A DNA stretch of 9,112 nt. Source: Rhodocyclaceae bacterium. Lineage in GTDB: Bacteria > Pseudomonadota > Gammaproteobacteria > Burkholderiales > Rhodocyclaceae. The position numbers and the translations under genes are program-made. Below are positions 6,407-9,112 of the stretch, in pieces (within the stretch, counting starts at the first letter, position 1; each line of letters begins with the position of its first letter). The stretch is taken from positions 1 through 9,112 of the forward strand of contig JADFDL010000048.1 in assembly GCA_018262875.1 (NCBI GenBank), written 5' to 3'. The notes beneath the pieces are model-generated. The model had not been told where the DNA came from. It searched no databases and saw only the letters and a program-made list of their open reading frames with translations.

Positions 6407-6436
6407 CGTCAATGCGGTGTGAAAAAAACGTGAAAG
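6407..6436 (-). promoter_or_regulatory. Candidate ColR operator and -35 region upstream of cptA
   Basis: On the minus strand TTTCAC occurs at 6435-6430 and again at 6424-6419, exactly 11 bp apart, the half-site phasing typical of OmpR/PhoB-family regulators. The ColR consensus I recall from Pseudomonas work, YYNASNNYTTTTCAC, fits 6433-6419 with a single mismatch at its fourth position. TTGACG at 6412-6407, seven bases further, is a plausible -35; no good -10 is spaced correctly (TAGAGT at 6385-6380 is 21 bp away), as expected of an activator-dependent promoter. Placement between colS and cptA suits direct control of the transferases by the neighbouring regulator. The consensus is from memory and needs checking. 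Confidence 0.5.
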
Positions 6437-6497
6437 CCTAGGGCGTGTTCACATTCATTCTGTCGCACCGACAGAATGAATGTGAACACGCCCTAGG
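6437..6497. repeat. Perfect 61-bp palindrome (29-bp arms, 3-nt loop) with CTAG ends
   Basis: Arms 6437-6465 and 6469-6497 are perfect reverse complements around the loop CAC. The outer bases contain CTAG at 6438-6441 and 6493-6496; the sequence between (starting GGCGTGTTCACATTC) looks like a transposon end facing its own mirror image. The TAG stop codon of colS (6495-6493) is part of the right arm. On the minus strand the stem is followed, after CTTTCACG, by seven T residues (6428-6422), so it may also end colRS transcription. No transposase is encoded. Best reading: a tiny palindromic insertion or MITE-like relic; alternative: an unusually strong terminator. Confidence 0.7.
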
Positions 6498-7755
6498 AGA
6501 AATCGACCCTGAACTCGCAACCGCCGCCCGGGTTCTCGTCGAGGCGGATGCGCCAGCCCTGGCGCTGGCAAATGCGCTGCACCAGCGACAGGCCGAGGCC
6601 AAGGCCGTCGCCGCGCGTCGTGTCGCCGCGCACGAAGGGCCGGAAAACGCTTTCGCGCTGCTCGGGCGGGATGCCCACGCCCGAGTCGCAGACGCTGAAG
6701 CCTCCTCCGCGCAGCACAAGGCGGACGAAGCCGCGATCGGTGTAGTGGATGGCGTTGCGCAGCAGGTTGGAGAGTACGGCGCGCAGCAGCGGCGCCGGGT
6801 AGCGGCCGTCGTCCCCGCTCTCGCGGACGAGCGCCATTTCGAGCCCGCGCCCTTCCGCTTCCGGCCGCAGGCGGTCGACCTGCTCGCCGGCCAGCTCGGA
6901 CAGGGTGCTTTCCGCCCCGTCGCCGTCGCCCTCGGGCGTGCGCGCCAGGCGCATGAAGGTTTCCACCAGATCCTGCATTTCCGTGCAGGCGGCGCGGATG
7001 CGATGGATGGCCTGCAACTGCCGGGCTTCACCCGGGCCCTGCGCCAGCATGAGATCGCAGGAACTGGCGATGACCATCAGCGGTGTGCGCAGTTCATGGC
7101 TGACGTCGCTGGTGAAAATGCGTTCGCGCGCCAGCGCCTGGCGCAGTTCGCCCAGCGTGGCGTCGAAGGCCGCCGCTAGCGTGCCGACCTCATCCGGCGG
7201 GTAGTCGGCCGCGAGCTGCGGCGCCGCCGGCAGCAGTTGCTCGCGCCGCTGCACCTGGCCGGCCAGGCGGATCACCGGGGCGATGACGCGGCGGGCCATC
7301 AGCAGGCCAAGGCCCCAGGCGGCGAATACGCTCAGTGCGAAGGCTGCGACAAGAATCATCTGCAGCGTGTCTTCGCGCCGATCGAGTTCCTGCTGGTCCA
7401 GCAGCAGCACATAGCGCCTGCCCTCGGCTTCGCGCACCATGACATGGAATTCCTTGTCGTCGTGGTAGGCTTCCTGGAAGCCGGGCTTGAGCGGACCGAG
7501 CCAGGCCGGCAGCGGCGGCTGGCCGTCGGCGCCGACGACATACAGCGCCATGTCCTGGTCGAGATGGAAGGGCAATCCCCGATCCAGCGCGTTGAGGATG
7601 TCGTCGAGCTGCTTGTTCATCGAGTAGGTGGCGTAGTTCTCCTCGACATGGCTCATGGCCATGACCACCGAGAGCGAGAACACGCCGGCCACCACCAGCG
7701 TCATCAGCACGAAGGCGGTGACGATGCGGCGCGCCAGGCTTTGCCTGGCCGTCAT
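6493..7755 (-). CDS. colS: Sensor histidine kinase, ColS-like partner of the ColR-type regulator
   Basis: This is a 420-residue inner-membrane kinase. TM1 is about residues 11-34 (IVTAFVLMTLVVAGVFSLSVVMAM), a periplasmic sensor loop spans about 35-131, and TM2 is about 132-154 (MILVAAFALSVFAAWGLGLLMA), followed by a HAMP-like linker with the PPDEVGTLAAAFDATL motif (186-201). The H-box FTSDVSHELRTPL carries the phospho-acceptor H220; N-box NLLRNAIHYT (N334), G1 CDSGVGIP (356-363) and G2 GDGLGLGLSLV (382-392) complete the ATPase, so it looks active. The start ATG (7755) overlaps the regulator's stop as ATGA, giving tight translational coupling. The sensor loop holds H36-x2-E39 and an acidic/histidine cluster (H98, D99, D100, E102, H104), suggestive of metal sensing as in Pseudomonas ColS, but I see no literal ExxE. 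The stop codon lies inside the 61-bp palindrome. The ColS name rests mostly on the ColR partner. Confidence 0.85.
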   Translation of the reverse strand: MTARQSLARRIVTAFVLMTLVVAGVFSLSVVMAMSHVEENYATYSMNKQLDDILNALDRGLPFHLDQDMALYVVGADGQPPLPAWLGPLKPGFQEAYHDDKEFHVMVREAEGRRYVLLLDQQELDRREDTLQMILVAAFALSVFAAWGLGLLMARRVIAPVIRLAGQVQRREQLLPAAPQLAADYPPDEVGTLAAAFDATLGELRQALARERIFTSDVSHELRTPLMVIASSCDLMLAQGPGEARQLQAIHRIRAACTEMQDLVETFMRLARTPEGDGDGAESTLSELAGEQVDRLRPEAEGRGLEMALVRESGDDGRYPAPLLRAVLSNLLRNAIHYTDRGFVRLVLRGGGFSVCDSGVGIPPEQRESVFRPFVRGDTTRGDGLGLGLSLVQRICQRQGWRIRLDENPGGGCEFRVDFS

Positions 7756-8435
7756 TCCGGCTCTCCCGCATCGGCCAGGCGGAAGCCGACGCCATGCACG
7801 GTGTGCAGCAGCGGCTTCGGGAACGGCTTGTCGATCTGCTGGCGCAGGGCATGGATGTGGCTGCGCAGGCTGTCGCTGTCGGGCGGGGCGTCGCCCCACA
7901 GCGCGGACTCGAGCATCTCTCGCGTCGCCACGGCCGGGCTCTTCTGCATCAGCACGGCGAGCAGCTTGAGGCCGATCGGTCCGATTTTCAGCGGCTGCCC
8001 GGCGCGCGCCACTTCGAGCGTGTCGAGGTCGTAGCTGAGATCGGCGACGTTCAGCAGGCGACGCCCGCCGGCGCGCGTGCGCTTGAGCACGGCCTCGATG
8101 CGCGCGGCCAGCTCGGGCAGGGCGAAGGGCTTGGTGATGTAATCGTCGGCGCCGGTGCGGAAGCCCTGCAGGCGGTCGTGGAGCGCGTCGCGCGCGGTGA
8201 GCATGATCACCGGCAGGTCGCGGCGCTCGCCCTCGCGCAGGCGCTGGCACAGCGTGTAGCCGTCCATGCCCGGCAGCATGACGTCGAGGACCGCGAGGTC
8301 GTAATGCTGGGTCGCCGCCAGGTGCAGGCCGGTCAGGCCGTCCTGGGCGCAGTCCACTTCGTAGCCCTTGAGGGCGAGGTAGTCGGCCAGATTGGCCAGG
8401 ATGTCGCGGTTGTCCTCGACCAGCAGCAATCGCAT
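7752..8435 (-). CDS. colR: OmpR-family response regulator, ColR-like
   Basis: The 227-residue regulator has a complete receiver domain: acidic pocket E7-D8, phospho-acceptor D51 in LAVLDVMLPGMDG, T80 in MLTARD and K102 in YITKPF. A C-terminal winged-helix DNA-binding domain (about 125-222) has LTPxGLKLL-type GPIGLKLLAVL (152-162), SDSLRSHIHALRQQIDKPF recognition-helix region (187-205) and the wing HTVHGVGFRL. The N-terminal run MRLLLVEDNRDILANLADYL, CAQDGLTGLHLAATQHYDL and the tail KPLLHTVHGVGFRLA resemble, from memory, ColR of Pseudomonas and Xanthomonas more than PmrA or QseB. ColRS is known to respond to metal or envelope stress and to control LPS-modifying genes, which fits the transferases downstream. 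The gene starts 47 bp after the sulfatase-fold gene, with only a weak Shine-Dalgarno (ACGGGAA), so the two are probably co-transcribed. Confidence 0.88.
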   Translation of the reverse strand: MRLLLVEDNRDILANLADYLALKGYEVDCAQDGLTGLHLAATQHYDLAVLDVMLPGMDGYTLCQRLREGERRDLPVIMLTARDALHDRLQGFRTGADDYITKPFALPELAARIEAVLKRTRAGGRRLLNVADLSYDLDTLEVARAGQPLKIGPIGLKLLAVLMQKSPAVATREMLESALWGDAPPDSDSLRSHIHALRQQIDKPFPKPLLHTVHGVGFRLADAGEPE

Positions 8436-8482
8436 CGATGCGTGTTCCCGTTAAAGGAACCGCAAGACTACCATTGCCGCGA

Positions 8483-9112
8483 TCAGGCCGGGGCTTTGGT
8501 GAAGCGGGCCAGGTTGGCCATGATCTCGAGCATGGCGGTGCGAATCGCCTTGATGACGCTGTTGCTGTCGGCCAGCGGGCGGTCGTCCCCGTCGGTGACT
8601 TCGTTGCGGATGGCGCCCAGCGCATTGACTGGAAACGACACCTTGAAGTCGTTGCCGATATAGGCGATGCGGTTCCAGTCGGCGGCGACCGCGTAGTCGC
8701 GGCGGAAATCCGCCGCCAGCAGGTCGTAGCCGTTGGAGTAGTCGGCCGGCGGGTTCTTCACCCCGAGCAGCGGCATCAGGGTGGCGGGGATGTCGAGGTG
8801 GCTGCTGATGCCGGCGATCGCCCTGGCCTTCTGCCCGGGCGCGCGGATGACGCCCGGCGTGCCGGTCTGGTAGCGGTTGAATTCCGCGCTGTGGCCCCAG
8901 CGGCCGCGCTCCATGAATTCCTCGCCGTGGTCGCCCAGCACAATGACGATGGTCTTGTCGAGCAGGCCCTTTGCCTTGAGATGGTCGATCACCCGGCCGA
9001 TCTGGCCGTCGACGTGGCGGGCGGCGTTGATGTAGCGGTTCTTGATCTGCCGGATGTCCCTGCCGAAATCCGCCGTCAGGTAATTGAAGTTCTCCAGGTA
9101 GGGCCGGGCGAT
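8483..9112 (-). CDS. YejM/PbgA (DUF3413)-like membrane sulfatase-fold protein, C-terminal part (5' end outside window)
   Basis: The frame is open to the window edge, so 209 C-terminal residues are visible; the GTG at 8992 is internal. The part seen is the end of an alkaline-phosphatase-superfamily domain: helix RYINAARHVDGQIGRVIDHLKAKGLLDKT, strand IVIVLGDHGEEF with metal-type D61-H62 (fragment numbering), WGH with H74, then SHLDIPATLMPLLGVKNPPADYSNGYDLL. The order DxxIGRVxDxL...TIVIVLGDHGEEF...WGH...SHLDIxxTLMPxLLGVxxPPxDYSxGxDL matches the periplasmic part of YejM-type proteins, which in enterics monitor LPS levels and restrain LpxC degradation. Whether this one is a regulator or an active phospho/phosphoethanolamine transferase cannot be judged, because the nucleophile region and N-terminal membrane helices are outside the window. 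It likely heads the colRS transcript. Confidence 0.78.
   Translation of the reverse strand: MARPYLENFNYLTADFGRDIRQIKNRYINAARHVDGQIGRVIDHLKAKGLLDKTIVIVLGDHGEEFMERGRWGHSAEFNRYQTGTPGVIRAPGQKARAIAGISSHLDIPATLMPLLGVKNPPADYSNGYDLLAADFRRDYAVAADWNRIAYIGNDFKVSFPVNALGAIRNEVTDGDDRPLADSNSVIKAIRTAMLEIMANLARFTKAPA

Noticed and set aside
6391..6411. Three CGTCA pentamers (6391, 6396, 6407) upstream of cptA
   Set aside because: Two of them are 11 bp apart, but pentamers are short and overlap the -35 candidate. The TTTCAC pair is the stronger operator candidate, so these are not annotated separately.
8444..8460. GTTCC-N7-GGAAC dyad in the 47-bp gap before the regulator
   Set aside because: Only 5-bp arms with a 7-nt loop and no T-run. 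It could be an autoregulatory operator but there is too little evidence to call it; no GTGAAA-type ColR half-sites were seen here.
7756..8625. N-terminal extension of the kinase frame through the regulator gene
   Set aside because: The frame stays open but its translation there is Arg/Pro/Ala-rich noise. The regulator in another frame is clearly real, and the ATG at 7755 with the ATGA overlap is the natural kinase start.
7794..8663. 289-codon plus-strand open frame over the regulator
   Set aside because: Antisense shadow with repetitive Val/Ala/Gln composition and no recognisable motif.

Overview
The window is GC-rich and gene-dense. Its gene families (proton-translocating transhydrogenase, a PP_4765-type flavoprotein, a ColRS-like two-component system and EptA/CptA-type transferases) point to a proteobacterium. 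A beta-proteobacterium, perhaps of the Azoarcus/Thauera/Dechloromonas kind, is my best guess. That placement is inference from protein flavour, not from a marker gene.

Left part, plus strand. The 3' end of pntB (NADP-binding domain of the transhydrogenase beta subunit) ends at 490 and is followed by a textbook intrinsic terminator (510-540). A 421-residue FAD/NAD(P)-dependent flavoprotein (543-1808) begins almost on top of that terminator. Next come a widely dispersed REP-like hairpin repeat, two abutting small palindromes, and a 136-residue two-helix membrane protein with a C-terminal CxxC...CxxC zinc-ribbon-like domain (1910-2320). A 135-bp convergent gap (2321-2455) holds a 14-bp direct repeat and several nested inverted repeats.

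Right part, minus strand, read from high to low coordinates. The genes are the C-terminal part of a YejM/DUF3413-like membrane sulfatase-fold protein (8483-9112, cut by the window edge), an OmpR-family regulator resembling ColR (7752-8435), its sensor kinase resembling ColS (6493-7755, ATGA overlap), a CptA-type phosphoethanolamine transferase (4610-6340), an EptA/MCR-type phosphoethanolamine transferase (2945-4594), and a small cytosolic protein of unknown function (2456-2818) with its own promoter-like sequence and a strong Shine-Dalgarno.

These genes read as an envelope-remodelling locus: a two-component sensor next to two enzymes that add phosphoethanolamine to LPS, plus a third alkaline-phosphatase-superfamily membrane protein of the kind that governs LPS homeostasis. 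The 153-bp gap between colS and cptA is unusually rich in signal. It holds (i) a perfect 29-bp-arm palindrome that overlaps the colS stop codon and is bounded by CTAG tetramers, (ii) a direct repeat TTTCAC-N5-TTTCAC with OmpR-family 11-bp phasing that resembles the ColR box I remember from Pseudomonas, and (iii) a 43-nt hairpin directly in front of the cptA start codon that buries its ribosome binding site. No rRNA, tRNA, CRISPR array, complete transposase gene or gene-free stretch over 300 bp was seen.
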